Source of the DNA: Corydoras sp. C115
Lineage: Eukaryota; Chordata; Actinopteri; Siluriformes; Callichthyidae
DNA length: 64,000 nucleotides
Assembly (NCBI GenBank): GCA_019802505.1
Contig: JAFMOC010000003.1
Coordinates: 5,575,001 to 5,639,000 of the forward strand
Direction: 5' to 3'
Both the position numbers and the translations under genes were made by a program. This document shows, piece after piece, positions 27,891 through 39,466 of this stretch. A model generated the notes under the pieces. That model was not told where the DNA came from and made no database searches. It was given only the letters and a program-made list of their open reading frames with translations. Each line of letters begins with the position of its first letter. Position 1 is the first letter of the stretch.

Positions 27891-30425
27891 ATTGTATAAT
27901 ATTGACACATGTTAAAACATTATTAGTCATATATCAAGAATGTACTTAGCAGTCAACCATTATGATTGTCCATTTTTAAGAATACAAAGGGAAATTATAT
28001 TTATACCACAAGTAGTATCCTGTTTTTAAATTATGCTTTTGTTTTTATTTAAATCACTTGTGGTTCTAAAATCACATATTTAGCCTTGGAACCAGTACAT
28101 ACACTAAACCGGTACTCCTTACCACCATTCATACTCTCTGGTTCATATGAAGGTTGTTTCAGTGGTCATAAATTGTCATTGTATTAAAGCACCAATATTC
28201 TACTCCTTTTTTTATTATTTTCAATTTGAGGTAAGAAATATTACCAATGTTTGATTAAATACAAAACCAAGCTTGTGCAATACTATGTTAAGGCACAATA
28301 TTTAAATCAGGTGGATGGTAGATTCAGCATGAATCAGCATTATTAAGAGTAAGAATGTGTTCGCAACAAATGTGGCGTTAAAGACAGGCAGTAGCAAACA
28401 TCTACATCAAACGCTAGGCTATAAATTATTGATCTGAAATCACATAACTTTGTGGAATTATAAGCAAACTGAGTTGTTTCTAAAAAATAAAATTCTAACA
28501 TGTTAAGATTTAATCTTAATTTAGAAGGAATACCAGATCTGTTTGATTTCTTTAACATGTCTAATGGAGTAACAGTGGTTAATAGCTGAAATAGTCTGCT
28601 TGTATATGCCCGCACATCATTCTTGGTTTATACTAGTTGGCATCAGTCAACAAATCTTGCTCAAGCAAATTCTCCAACGTTCTAAAGTTTAATTATTGAG
28701 AAATCAAAAACTATTGTCCACAGCAGCATTATTGCTTTTATCCATAAAAAAAGTTTTCCTTTACAGGATGCAATGAGCTGACTTAATTTCTTTTCCATCA
28801 TGATGTCATATCAGTATTTATCGAAGGAGCATCAGCAAATGTAGTTTCTACTGGTTTTATAATGAAAGCTGCATCAATTACCTCATTGGCCAAATCACAG
28901 GTTCATTTTTAGTGACTATACAAAACAACTTTAAAAGTTCAAAGCTTTGTTTCAAGCTCCAATAATCCAAAATGGCGCAGCTTATATGCACAGTACAAGC
29001 AAGTCCAATTTCCATTCAAACAAACAAATCCTGTTTTCAAGTTTAAGCTTTTAAAATGTAACCACTCAAAGTAGTTTTTGTTTACATTACAATAATGTTT
29101 GTTTAAAAATGTATACACATTTATTTTAAGCTTATCTTAAAACTCTGTGTACAGCTGTTGTTCATACCTGGGTTTGTAGGTGGTAGAAGAGGCAGGCAGG
29201 TAGGTAGGGAAAAATTATATAGTGAAGCAAGCAGGCAGCAAGAAGTTAACTAACACACTAGAAAGTTTTAATAAAAGTTGATTTCCATTGAAAATATAGT
29301 TTAAAATGTTATGTTTAAAGCATTAAAACAATTGCATTTACCATTGTCTATCATCACCATGTGAAGGACACTATCTTTACCTGAACAGGTGGTCTGAGGC
29401 TATGTCAAAATAAAAGTTCCAGGCTGCAGGTAAGCAAGCAAAATACGAGTCCAAACCAAAATTAATTTTAATAGAATTAGGCTTTAAACAGATGTGTTTA
29501 TGGCAATATGTGTCCCTAAACACTTTCTCAGTAAAACCCATAAAGCCAAAAATAGAGTTGTAGTGGAGCAGGGTTTAATTGTAGATGAAGTCACAGGGTT
29601 AATTACAAGCATCTTATTAGCTATGTGTCTCCACCTTCTGTGTCTCATCTACTCGCACACAGACCATTAGTGGAACCTCTGGCAGTTGCGCTTATTACCT
29701 TAAATTACCGGCCATTGCCTTCGGTTCTGCCTTTCACCCACGAGCAGCCTGCTACATTATGTTTGTAGACAATATGGCAGCATCCTCCTCAGATCGGTTA
29801 ACACCATCCCACCTTAAAAGTTAAGAGGAAACACCTGCAACCACTTTGTATGATTAAATGATCTTTTATGTGTGCAATGAAGAGTAAAAAATAAGTGTGA
29901 CTACCTGAGTGGAGGTTAAGCGATAACTGTGTCAATCGTGATGCGTGTCAAAATGTAGTTCAGTTTTGGTAGCAATAAAAAACCTTTTCAGTTCTAGTCC
30001 ATCAGTCCTACATCGTCATCCTACAAGACCTTCCTTGTGGACATAATGTATGTGGTTGTATTCTGCAAGACTGGAATGCTAACTGCTGAACCACCTCACC
30101 ACACAACTTATTCCATCCATTGGACAATTATTATGTGAACCATACTATCTAAACTTGTAATGACTATTTAATGAACTAAAGGGAAACCATATAAAAAATG
30201 ACTTCCACATCATTGTAAGGTAAGCTTCTACTCTGCACAATAGCACTAACCACTCTTGGCCCCCAACCACTTGGCCACCAACCATTCGTGTTGCTACTTG
30301 AACCACGTAGAGAAATCCTGAGCTTCTTGGTGGTTGTAACGACTATATTGACCCCCTCGGGGGTCTCGAAGTGTAATTATGTCAAATGTCATGGTAACCG
30401 AAGCAAAGGTGTGGATTTATATAGG

Positions 30426-30426
<1 letters not shown>
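27891..30426. other. 2.5 kb without recognisable features
   Basis: Longest repeat-poor stretch in the window. No family resemblance, no long open frame and no microsatellite of note. Near 30365 there is a short palindromic 'gaccccctcgggggtc'. It may be single-copy intergenic or intronic DNA. Confidence 0.4.

Positions 30427-30459
<33 letters not shown>
30427..30459 (+). repeat. (CA)n microsatellite
   Basis: A pure CA run of about 16 units. Confidence 0.95.
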
Positions 30460-30461
<2 letters not shown>

Positions 30462-30494
30462 TTTCCCCTTAGGGTCCTCTTATTTTCTTCCTGA

Positions 30495-30690
30495 TAAAGG
30501 TTAACAATCCAAAGGCTGTGGGTTTGAATCCCAGGTCCACTGATGTTACCAATGTGAGTCCTTGAGCAAGTCTCTTAACCCTCATTTCTCCAGGAACTCT
30601 GTATGTATACCCAAACATCAAGTTGGGATACTTGTATGTCACTTTGGATAAAAGCATCTGCTAAATGACCAAATATAATGTAAATGCAAT
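30495..30690 (+). mobile_element. Second tRNA-derived SINE family, head partly lost
   Basis: B box 'ggtttgaatccc', then 'ctgatgttaccaatgtgag', 'gagcaagtctcttaaccctc', 'ggataaaagcatctgctaaa' and the tail 'tgaccaaatataatg'. Confidence 0.85.
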
Positions 30691-30992
30691 GCATGCAACA
30701 CACTCAAAATTGCTAGCTGGGGGCAAAATAAAACTGAATATGGATTACAAATATAAAGCAACACTGTTATAAAATAGTCCACAATTAGCTGTTTAATTGG
30801 TAACATCGGAGGGAATCTTGGCATATAAAGACTAAGGGCAGAGACTGCTACTGAATGTGTGACCATTGCGCAATTAGATGACAGTGTTGAAGAATTTTTC
30901 ATTTTACTGTGATGACATAGCCTATGGGCTTTGAAGGACTTGGAAAAAAAAAACTTTTTTTGCCATTGTGTCAGGAAACTCAACCTGAAAAT
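30691..30992. other. Unrecognised sequence
   Basis: No supported feature. Confidence 0.4.
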
Positions 30993-31073
30993 CTCATCTC
31001 ATCTCATTATCACTTTGAGCGCTGGGCAGATCAGGACAGGGACACTCAGGACAGGGTGCCAATCCATCGCTGG

Positions 31074-31129
<56 letters not shown>

Positions 31130-31322
31130 AATATATAGCAATATATATATAGCAATGCACATTGAATCCATCTTTTGGACAGTGTGAGGAAATCAGGGAA
31201 ACCAGAGAAAACCCGTGTGTACACAGTGAGAACATGGAAAATCCCCAGATCGGGATTCAAACCTGGATTCCCAGCGCTAAGAGGCTAAGATGTGCTAACC
31301 AATATGCTTCCGAGTTGCCCCA
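30993..31322 (-). mobile_element. V-SINE-like element with internal (CA)n expansion
   Basis: Near full length on the minus strand. The family's internal TG-rich segment has grown into a (CA)n tract on the plus strand at 31076-31122. The B box is degraded ('gattcaaacctgg'). A short internal duplication, 'gacagggacactcaggacag', lies at 31034-31054. Confidence 0.88.
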
Positions 31323-32075
31323 ATCCAATTCAAATTAAGAATATTTAATAATATAACACACATGAGAAATACTATAAACAAGACAATCAGCAAAACCAAC
31401 TGAAACATACATATAAAAAAACACACATGATTTTATTTTCTACTGTAAACAAAAAAAATGGACAAAAACATTTTTCCACTTTGGTTTATTTTATTCACAC
31501 ACTCTCAGAGGTAAACATGTATATGTCTTTAATGATGTTTATTTAAATACATTTTTCAAACTACTATTTGCCTATTGTGGTTTTCTGTCTCATGGTTAGG
31601 TCCAGCATGCTCACATTTACCTACATGTCTTGTAATTTTTTTGCATATACGTAATTTGGCTCCTCAATTCTGCATTCAGAAAACAAGGTTCTTTATTCCT
31701 GTGATATTTCATCTTAGGTTCATGCATCATCCTAGCATAATGAATTATTTTATCCTGTGCCACTTCTTTATGCATATTTTAACTCAGACAGTGCAATTTC
31801 ATATATATTTCAGCAAAAACACTGTGAAGTGTAAGGGAGGTGGTGAAGTGAAGCAGACTAACACAAACTGCCTGCTTTGCTTTCACTACAATCCACTTTG
31901 AAGCTTTTCTTTTCTGCAGTTCTGCAAAAAACACTTGACATATCATATTCTGGACAAATATAAAGACATACACAGCTTTCCAGTATAATTTATTTCATTT
32001 ATTTTGTTTAAATTGTTGAATAGATTTATCCAAGGTTGTAAATTACTTTGATTCTCCTGTTCACATAAACACATA
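31323..32075. other. Unrecognised AT-rich sequence
   Basis: A 108-codon open frame at 31575-31901 shows no family motif and is probably chance. Confidence 0.4.
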
Positions 32076-33653
32076 CAGTCATCTGCAAAAGTTTGGGCAC
32101 CCCTATTAATCTTAATCATTTTTAATTCTAAATATTTGGGAGTTTGCAACAGCCATTTTAGTTTGATATATCTAATAACTGATGGACACAGTAATATTTC
32201 AGGCTTGAAATGAGGTTTACTAACAGAAAATGTGCAATATGCATTAAACAAACAAAAAATTTGACAGGTGCAAAATTATGGAAACCTCAACAGAAAAGTG
32301 ACATTAATATTTAGTAGATCCTCCTTTTGTAAAAATAACAGCCTCTAGTCGCTTCCTGTAGCTTTTAATCATTTCTTGGATCCTGAATGAAGGTATTTTT
32401 GACCATTCCTCTTTATTTTTGACAGCCCGCTTCAAATCATCCCACAGATGTTCAATGATATTCAGGTCTGGGGACTGGGATGGCCATTCCAGAACATTGT
32501 AATTGTTCTTCTGCATGAATGCCTGAGTAGATTTGGAGCGGTGTTTTGGATCATTGTCTTTCTGAAATATCCATCCCCGGCGTAACTTCAACTTCATCAC
32601 TGATTCTTGAACATTATCCTCAATAATCCCCTAAATATCCACTAATATCAGTATCTGCTAATACTGAGTGGAATCCATGCGACCCTCAACTTTAACAAGA
32701 TTCCCGGTGCCGGCATTGGCCAAACAGCCCCAAAGCATGATGGAACCTCCACCAAATTTTACAGTGGGTAGAAAGTGTTTTTCTTGGAATGCTGTGTTTT
32801 TTTGACGCCATGCATAACGTTTCATCAGTCTACAGGAGCTTCTTCCAAAATGAAGCTGGCTTGTCCAAATGTGCTTTTGCATACCTCAGGCGACTCTGTT
32901 TGTGGCGTGCTTGCAGAAATGGCTTCTTTCACATCACTCTCCCATACAGCTTCTCCTTGTCCAAAGTGCGCTGTATTGTTGACCGATGCACAGTGACACC
33001 ATCTACAGCAAGATGATGCTGCAGCTCTTTGGAGGTGGTCTGTGGATTGTCCTTGACTTTTCTCACCATTCTTCTCTGCCTTTCTGATATTTTTCTTGGC
33101 CTGCCACTTCTGGGCTTAACAAGAACTGTCCCTGTGGTCTTCCATTTCCTTCCTATGTTCCTCACAGTGGAAACTGACAGGTTAAATATCTGAGACAACT
33201 TTTTGTATCCTTCCCCTGAACAACTATGTTGAACAATCTTTGTTTTCAGATCATTTGAGAGTTGTTTTGAGGAGCCCATGATGCCACACTTCAGAAGAGA
33301 TTCAAATGAGAACAACTTACAATTAGCCACCTTAAATTCATTTACTCATGATTGGATACACCTGGCTATGGAGTTCAAAGCTCAATGAGGTTACCAAACC
33401 AATTTTGGAGTTTAGTAGTATTTAAATCAATGAAATGATAAGGGTACCCATACTTTTGCACCTGTCAAATTTTGGTTTAATGCATAGTGCACATTTTCTG
33501 ATAGTACAATAAACCTTGTTTCAATCCTGAAATATTACTGTGTCCATCAGTTATTAGATATATCAATCTGAAATGGCTGTTGCAAACACCCAAATATTTA
33601 GAACTAAAAATGATTAAGATTAATAGGGGTGCCCAAACTTTTGCATATGACTG
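32076..33653 (-). mobile_element. Tc1-type transposon, both ends present (1578 bp)
   Basis: Long inverted repeats of about 200 bp start 'cagtcatctgcaaaagtttg' at 32076 and close with 'gcaaaagtttgggcacccc' complement at 33653. TA lies on both sides (32074-32075, 33654-33655). An inner copy of the motif ('gacaggtgcaaaattatgg' and its partner near 33455-33478) gives the IR/DR layout. The gene inside is disrupted. Confidence 0.92.
32304..33279 (-). pseudogene. Tc1-type transposase (DD34E), frameshifts and internal deletion
   Basis: The start is taken at MGSSKQLSND. The first 110 codons are open and show both helix-turn-helix regions with the hook SGRPRKISE. The frame breaks near 32930. The catalytic-core entry reads KKLL*TDETLC, where W has become a stop, and is followed by a deletion of roughly 15 residues. 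The glycine box FGGGSIMLWG survives. The last block (RRGWIFQKDNDPKHRSKS to GGSTKY) is open at 32600-32304, with SPDLNIIEHLW carrying I for the usual P. The catalytic residues can be read, but no single frame joins them. Confidence 0.88.
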
Positions 33654-33655
33654 TA

Positions 33656-34038
33656 ACTGTTTTTTTTTTGATGACCTCTGGCAGATCATCTATCACAGTA
33701 GGGGACAGTTATATCACCAAGCTCAGGAATACAGCAGAACCAACCAACAACCTTGCAACTTCTCACATTAAACACTGATTCTGATTCTAAAGCTGAAATT
33801 ATTTGTGTAAACTAGAATGAATTTATCCACATGCAAGAAGAAATACATGTCTTACCTTGTTGTATTCATATTCACAATTAAATTTGTTGTATCCAGTGTT
33901 TTCTGGATATTCTAATCTTTGATTGGATTAAAAACGTGATAAAATATACTGTAAAAGTATTCCAAGAGATACAAAGCTAAATTCAGTTTTTTTTTTTTAT
34001 TCAAGAAAACATACTTAATATTAATTAATTATTTAATA
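33656..34038. other. Unrecognised AT-rich sequence
   Basis: No supported feature. Confidence 0.4.
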
Positions 34039-34046
34039 AATTTATG

Positions 34047-34311
34047 GCAGCAAGGTAGCTTAGTGGTTCGCCTCTCAGCACTAGGGATTCCCGGGTCGAA
34101 TCCCAATCTGGGTGGAGTTTCCATGTTGTCCGCATTGGTTTCCTCCCAGTTCTCCGGTTTCCTCCCACAGTCCAAAAATATGGAAGAAGTCAATTGAATT
34201 CTCCAAATTTCCCCGTATAGAGTGTGAGTGTGTGTGCCCAGCGATAAATGGGCATGGTGACCTCCCCCTAATAGAGGATAAAGCGGAAGATAATGGATGG
34301 ATGGATTAATT
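34047..34311 (+). mobile_element. V-SINE-like element with two internal deletions
   Basis: Head 'gcagcaaggtagcttagtgg' lacks the 'ttagcacg' segment. The B box is 'gggtcgaatcc'. The body skips from 'cccagcgata' to 'aatgggcatgg', so the 'ccctgtcctgggtg' block is gone. Tail 'gataatggatggatgg'. A possible short target duplication 'aatttatg' lies at 34039-34046 and 34312-34319. Confidence 0.88.
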
Positions 34312-34435
34312 AATTTATGTGGTTAAAAATGGTTTTGATGCATTGTTTTTGGTTTATGCTGGAAAAATGAGCTTGTATGCATGTTTCTGTTGGTTTTGCC
34401 TACTGTTTTGCTTATAGTATTTCTCATGAGTGTTA

Positions 34436-34544
34436 TTGTCACGGCGCTCTGATTTTTCACGCCTGCAACGCCTACCTATCCCCGTCACTTCCTATAAATA
34501 CCTCCTAGTTCCACTGTCATGTGTCGTGTGGCTATTGGATTGGG
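34436..34544 (+). mobile_element. LTR fragment (likely Ty3/gypsy)
   Basis: Begins 'tgtcacggcgctctg' and holds a TATA-like 'cctataaatacctcc'. It is GC-richer than its surroundings and is cut off by the SINE at 34545. The start and TATA arrangement resemble an LTR 5' end; the rest is missing. Confidence 0.45.
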
Positions 34545-34790
34545 TATCACGGTGGCTTAGTGGTTAGCACGTCCGCCTCTCAGATCCAGGTTCGAATCCA
34601 AATCTGGGTGAAGTTTCCATGTTCTCCCTGTGTCTGGATGGGTTTTCACCAGGTTCTTCGATTTTCTTCCATAGTCAAAAACTGGCTGCTCTAAATTGCC
34701 TCTATATACTGTGTGGGGGTCTGTGTGAGTAGATTGACTTTCTGTCCTGGGTGTATCTGCTTAAAATGTTCTCCGCTAGATGGGCAGCCT
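34545..34790 (+). mobile_element. V-SINE-like element, moderately diverged
   Basis: A box 'tggcttagtgg' and B box 'ggttcgaatcc' are perfect. The body is diverged but in order up to 'ttctccgctagatgggca'. The tail is lost. Confidence 0.88.
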
Positions 34791-35769
34791 TGGTTAGTTT
34801 TGTATGTTTACACAGCGTTCAATGACTAATGAAACAGAAATAACTTGTTTTTTTATTTAGCTTTATGATCTTTGCAATAGTATTTACCTGACACAACAGT
34901 TACCTTTACCCAATAACTATAATTCAAAAACTGCAGGATTTCAGTAAATGAGCATTTATGTTTAAACTATTTTAAATCAGATGTTCTGCGTAGATGTCTG
35001 GTATCAATCTCTGACATGTTTGTTTCCGCAGCAGTTTCAGCAGTTTCTTAAACTGCCAGATTTTGCAAGTTTTTCCCACAAGCCTTTATATTCCTTAACC
35101 TGACCTGATGGCTGGATCATCACTTGCATTTTTGCAGGGTATTGGATTTTTCACAACATTGCATTTTTGCACAGTTCTTTATTATGTCAGCAGCTTTGTC
35201 AAAACCTTACATTCTCTCTTTACATTTACTCACCACATGTCTTTTGGACCAAATAACATCTTAAGGTCCACAATAATCTGTAAGTGTAATTGAGATTGCA
35301 ACTGTAAATGTAAACTCTAAAAGTTCTTATTATAATATCTTCTTTCTGTCTGCATTGGGTAATTATGCTCTTTCTTGTTTGCACTATATTTTTTGTTACA
35401 CTGTTCTGTGTTGCACCAAGGCCCTGAAAGTTTGTTACATTTCTATTTTTATATATATGCTTGTATACAGTAAAAATTACATTAAAGTCACTTGTCAAGT
35501 GTTCTTGATTAAAGGGTGGTTATATAACATTGTTATGCATTGTTGAGCAAGTAAATATTTGCAATATAAAAAGATAGACCTTAGATAGACTGCAGTAATG
35601 ATCATTTGCTGATCTGGTTGTAATGTCTACATTTTTTTAAATTGTTTCTTAAAAATGCTGAAAGTCTAGGTTTTTGGGACAAAGTTAGTAAAATCTTTCT
35701 ACTTTTTTGCAGTGGGGAAGATGTTGTGGGAATTGGTATCATGGTGAGTTTGAAAGACTAGTCAGTAAT
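34791..35769. other. Unrecognised AT-rich sequence
   Basis: No supported feature. Confidence 0.4.
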
Positions 35770-35955
35770 CAGTAGAGTGAGGTGAAACAGTAAGGGCTTA
35801 TCTTTGTAAAATAGAGTGCAATATAGGTAGGAATGAGCAGATCCAGATATTGTCCTGTAGGCCAAAACTCAGTGTTCAGATTTGATTGTGCAAGCTGGGA
35901 GGCCAGCAAGCAATTATTGCAGTAGTCAAGACGTGTGAGGATGGGGTCTTTGATT
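35770..35955 (-). pseudogene. L2-type LINE fragment (thumb region)
   Basis: The minus strand near 35945-35890 reads ILTRLDYCNN, matching the conserved LDYCNSLLAG block. The plus-strand block 'gcagatccagatattgtcct' closely parallels 7374-7393 in the larger L2 fragment. Short and dead. Confidence 0.7.
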
Positions 35956-35991
35956 ATTATTAGCTACATTATTAGACTAATGTAAAATTAT

Positions 35992-37003
35992 TAGGGGTGC
36001 AAATCTCTCAGTGTCTGGCGATTCGATTTGATTCCGATTTTTGAGGTCACGATTCGATTGAGAATCAATTTTAGATTCAGAAACGATTTTCGATTCAGAA
36101 AGGATTTTTTCAGTCCAAATGGTCTTTAAATTTTATTTAAATTATGTGATAAACAAGATGAAACGACGATGTAAACAAATGAAAACATTTATTTAAAACA
36201 AAACTTTTAGGTTCCTTCCTGTATCAAATCTTTTTGCATCATTTTATATTTATTCAAAAAAATAGGATTGCCCTAAATTAAAATGAGCAGTATTAGGTTA
36301 GCTTAGTTGCCTGGCTTTTTCTTACATAAAAAACATTCATCAATGAACAAATATTTCAAAATATATCAATACAAAAGTTTACCATGGTGCATTAACCTTT
36401 AATTGAAACTAAAATAGAGACTTTACCATCATAGTGCATTTCAAATTTGTAAATCTTTAAAAATTAACATTAAAAAATTCAATACATACTTCAGTATTTT
36501 TAACTATATTGCAACAACATTCGCTACATTTTCAAAACTTAATCTTAAATATTAATTATATTTTCAACTCCTTTTATCTCAGGGTGACGTCATGCTAAAC
36601 GGGCTCACGCATTTGTCGTATTTCCAAAGTACCTCAATTTCATTTTACACTCGTTGTAAACAGTTGTGCTCAAGTCGAGCTCTCTCTCTTCCTGGATTTA
36701 AAAGCCTAACACTCGCTTTTAAGGACGATGGGGCATCAAATCACCCTCTCCCCCTGCTCCATGCTTCCAGCTATTATGAACTAGCATGCTAACGAACTAC
36801 AATGGGAGCTGGTTAAGAAGCGTGCTGTACGGTGGCAGAGCAGATACGTAATGCGATCTGCAGTACGCTTGTGAGGGGGCGCCAAAAAACAAAACTTAAA
36901 TGCATTTTTTAAAAATCGATTCTTGGGCATTTTGAATCGATTCAGAATCACCAGGACTACGAATCGCGATTCATTGAAGAATCTATTTTTTTCAGCACCC
37001 CTA
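35992..37003. mobile_element. hAT-type non-autonomous element with 8-bp target duplication
   Basis: Ends 'taggggtgc' and 'gcacccct a' form a terminal inverted repeat. The flanks carry an exact 8-bp duplication 'aaaattat' at 35984-35991 and 37004-37011, the length typical of hAT transposition. Subterminal 'gattcgatt'/'aatcgattc' motifs are repeated at both ends. The 1012-bp interior has a GC-richer block at 36590-36890 but no transposase. The simplest reading is a deletion derivative of a larger hAT element. Confidence 0.85.
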
Positions 37004-37011
37004 AAAATTAT

Positions 37012-37644
37012 TATTTTATACTGTAAGAAAAAAAGACATCATACTGTGCAAATAATGATTGAACAATTGAGTGATTCAACACATGGGCAAATACGACTTG
37101 ATAAAAGCTAAGTAAAAAACGTTTGTCGGACAAATTCATCTTATTTAAAGAGCAAATACAAAAATGCCACAGTTGAGCTGCAAACAGGTGTTAAGGTCTC
37201 CAGTCACAACAAAGACAGAGTTCTAGACGGCTGGTAAAAAGTCCACTCTAGAACACTGCAAAGTCAAACAAGTTGCAGCATGGTTATTTAGGTCAGAATA
37301 TTAAGAAGTGACCATGAAAGTGTCAAAATGACCCCTGAAGGACATGTAGATTCCTCTTAGAATATTTTGTTATGCTATAAAAAGAAAGGAAACACTGGGC
37401 ATAAACAAAGATCTTAATTCTATTAATTACCTGTGGAGCATATTCCACTATGTTTTAAATAAAAGATTTGTGTTTTGAAATGATACATTAACACATCAAA
37501 TATTTTCGAAAAGTCAATTGTTAAATTGCAAACATATTTTGTGTATAAAACAGAAGAATAAAAATAGTCATTGATAGTATCAGCACTTCTACTTGCTGTA
37601 GCATCCACATTGTAATAACTTGATAAAAATCCTTAGATCTCATT
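37012..37644. other. Unrecognised AT-rich sequence
   Basis: No supported feature. Confidence 0.4.
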
Positions 37645-37715
37645 TTATTATTCATTCATTCATAATCTTTTGCTTAATCCTCTACAAGAGTCACAGGGTA
37701 CCTGGCTTATTAGGG
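37645..37715 (-). mobile_element. V-SINE-like 3' tail fragment
   Basis: Plus-strand 'attcattcattcataatctt' followed by 'gcttaatcctctac' and 'agggt' is the complement of the family 3' tail. Only about 70 bp remain. Confidence 0.6.
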
Positions 37716-39464
37716 GAATTATAAAACATCAAGCTAAACACCAGAAAGGTGGTTAAGGCAAAGACATGTCTGCTTGTGTTGCTAATTAAATATATGAAAC
37801 TGGATACATGACTCAACTTTGACTCTCACTTTTCTTCCTGAGATTGACACATGGTTCATTTTACTAGACACAGCCTATTTAATTTCAACACTTGATTTTT
37901 TGTGACTATGGGATAGACAGTACCTTTGTACTATGAGTTCTCCTAATTAGGCTGTACTCAATTAGAGGTAGTGTATGTTTTGAGTTTTCCATTTGGGCTT
38001 ACATGGCCCACAACTTTTGTGCATTGTCTGCCTAGTAATAATTAATCTTAAAATGAGGGGTGAGGCAGTATAACATTCTGGATATGATTTGTGAATCTGG
38101 ATTGCAAGTATTTGAACAAGATTGAATGCCTGCACTCAATAAAGGGAAAGCATCAGAACTAAACTATGGTAGAGATTGACCCAGGTTAATATGTGTATAG
38201 TGTTCTGATCCTGTGTTCTTTGGTCTCTTGTCTTTATTTTTTTATTCTACAGATTGTTGCGTTGTGGTTTCAGAAATCCTTCGAGCAAGACCCACAATCA
38301 CATTCTGTACGACCAATGAATGCCAGTCAAAAATTGGCAATTCTTTTTCCCTTTAGAAAATGATCGCTTCAGGTTAGAATAGCTGCAATTAAGCCCGGAT
38401 TTGTAAATGTGAGGTGAGCCAGGAAATCAGGTGAAGTAATGGCTTCCACCTGTGATGTGTTTGCATTAATTGTGTGTCTCATGTAAGATTTATAGAGGCA
38501 AGACTCAAAATGAGAGAAAAGAGATTCTTTGCCACAGAGCAAAATTTGACAATAGCACAAGAAAAGTATTTTTTTACCACCTGTATGTCTGCAATTCCAC
38601 ATGCCAGCCAAATGTCATTCAGTATCAATAAGATAAGCATTTAGGTCTGGCGCATCCTATGAGTACAATAAAGAAACAAAAACAGAAACAAAAAGATGTA
38701 TGATGTTGGTCAGCTTATGGCACTGAGTAAATCTAAAGTGAGGATGTAGGGTTTTGTGCTTATAAAAAAACAATGTGCAAAAATGCAGCCCACAATACAT
38801 TGATGTAATGCAATAGTGTGCAAAAATGCAAGTCATAATCTAACCATCAAGGTTTGGAAGTCTGATGGCTTGTAAGTAAAAGCTTTTGCACAGTCTTGCA
38901 ATTTGGGATCAGACTCTGCGGTATATTCTTCCAGACAGCATGTGATGGGTGAGATAGAGCCTTGATTATGCTGAGAGCCTTCCTCACATTAGCTGTGGTG
39001 AAACAAAGTACCTGGTTGCTACCACATCGTTCTGTTCTTTTGCATCAAGAGTAGAAGTCAGCGCATCTTGAAAAGAGGCAACAGTACAGGACACCCATGC
39101 ACAGATTGTGTACTGTTCAGGTATCCATTTAAAAAAATAAGAAAAAGTAAATAGGTTCATTGAGGCCATCCTGGCAGGACTAAAACTAGTCCATCAGAAA
39201 TCTAGGTTCTGTCCAGTAATCTTCTTGGAGACCTAGATGTCATCAGATGTCAGACACCTGCTTTTCTTTCCACACTTCAGCTTTTTCATGCACTAGTTTT
39301 GGTCTCCTACTCTGGTCTCTGGCAATAAGCAACATTAAGAACTGTATTCCTGGTTCCCATAGAAGACATATGACTCATCCATATGAATAGGATATTGATT
39401 CATGAATTAAAAAAGAAGGTAGATAATATATATTAAGTGTTTAAGTTTTTGTCTATATGATATA
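37716..39464. other. Mostly unrecognised; weak old repeat near 38840-39000
   Basis: The block 'agtctgatggctt' to 'gagagccttcctcac' resembles a widespread fish interspersed repeat that I cannot classify. The rest shows nothing. Confidence 0.3.
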
Positions 39465-39466
39465 TA

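Noticed and set aside
30999..31235. Open frames with long V-C or T-H runs
   Set aside because: They are translations of the (CA)n expansion inside a SINE.
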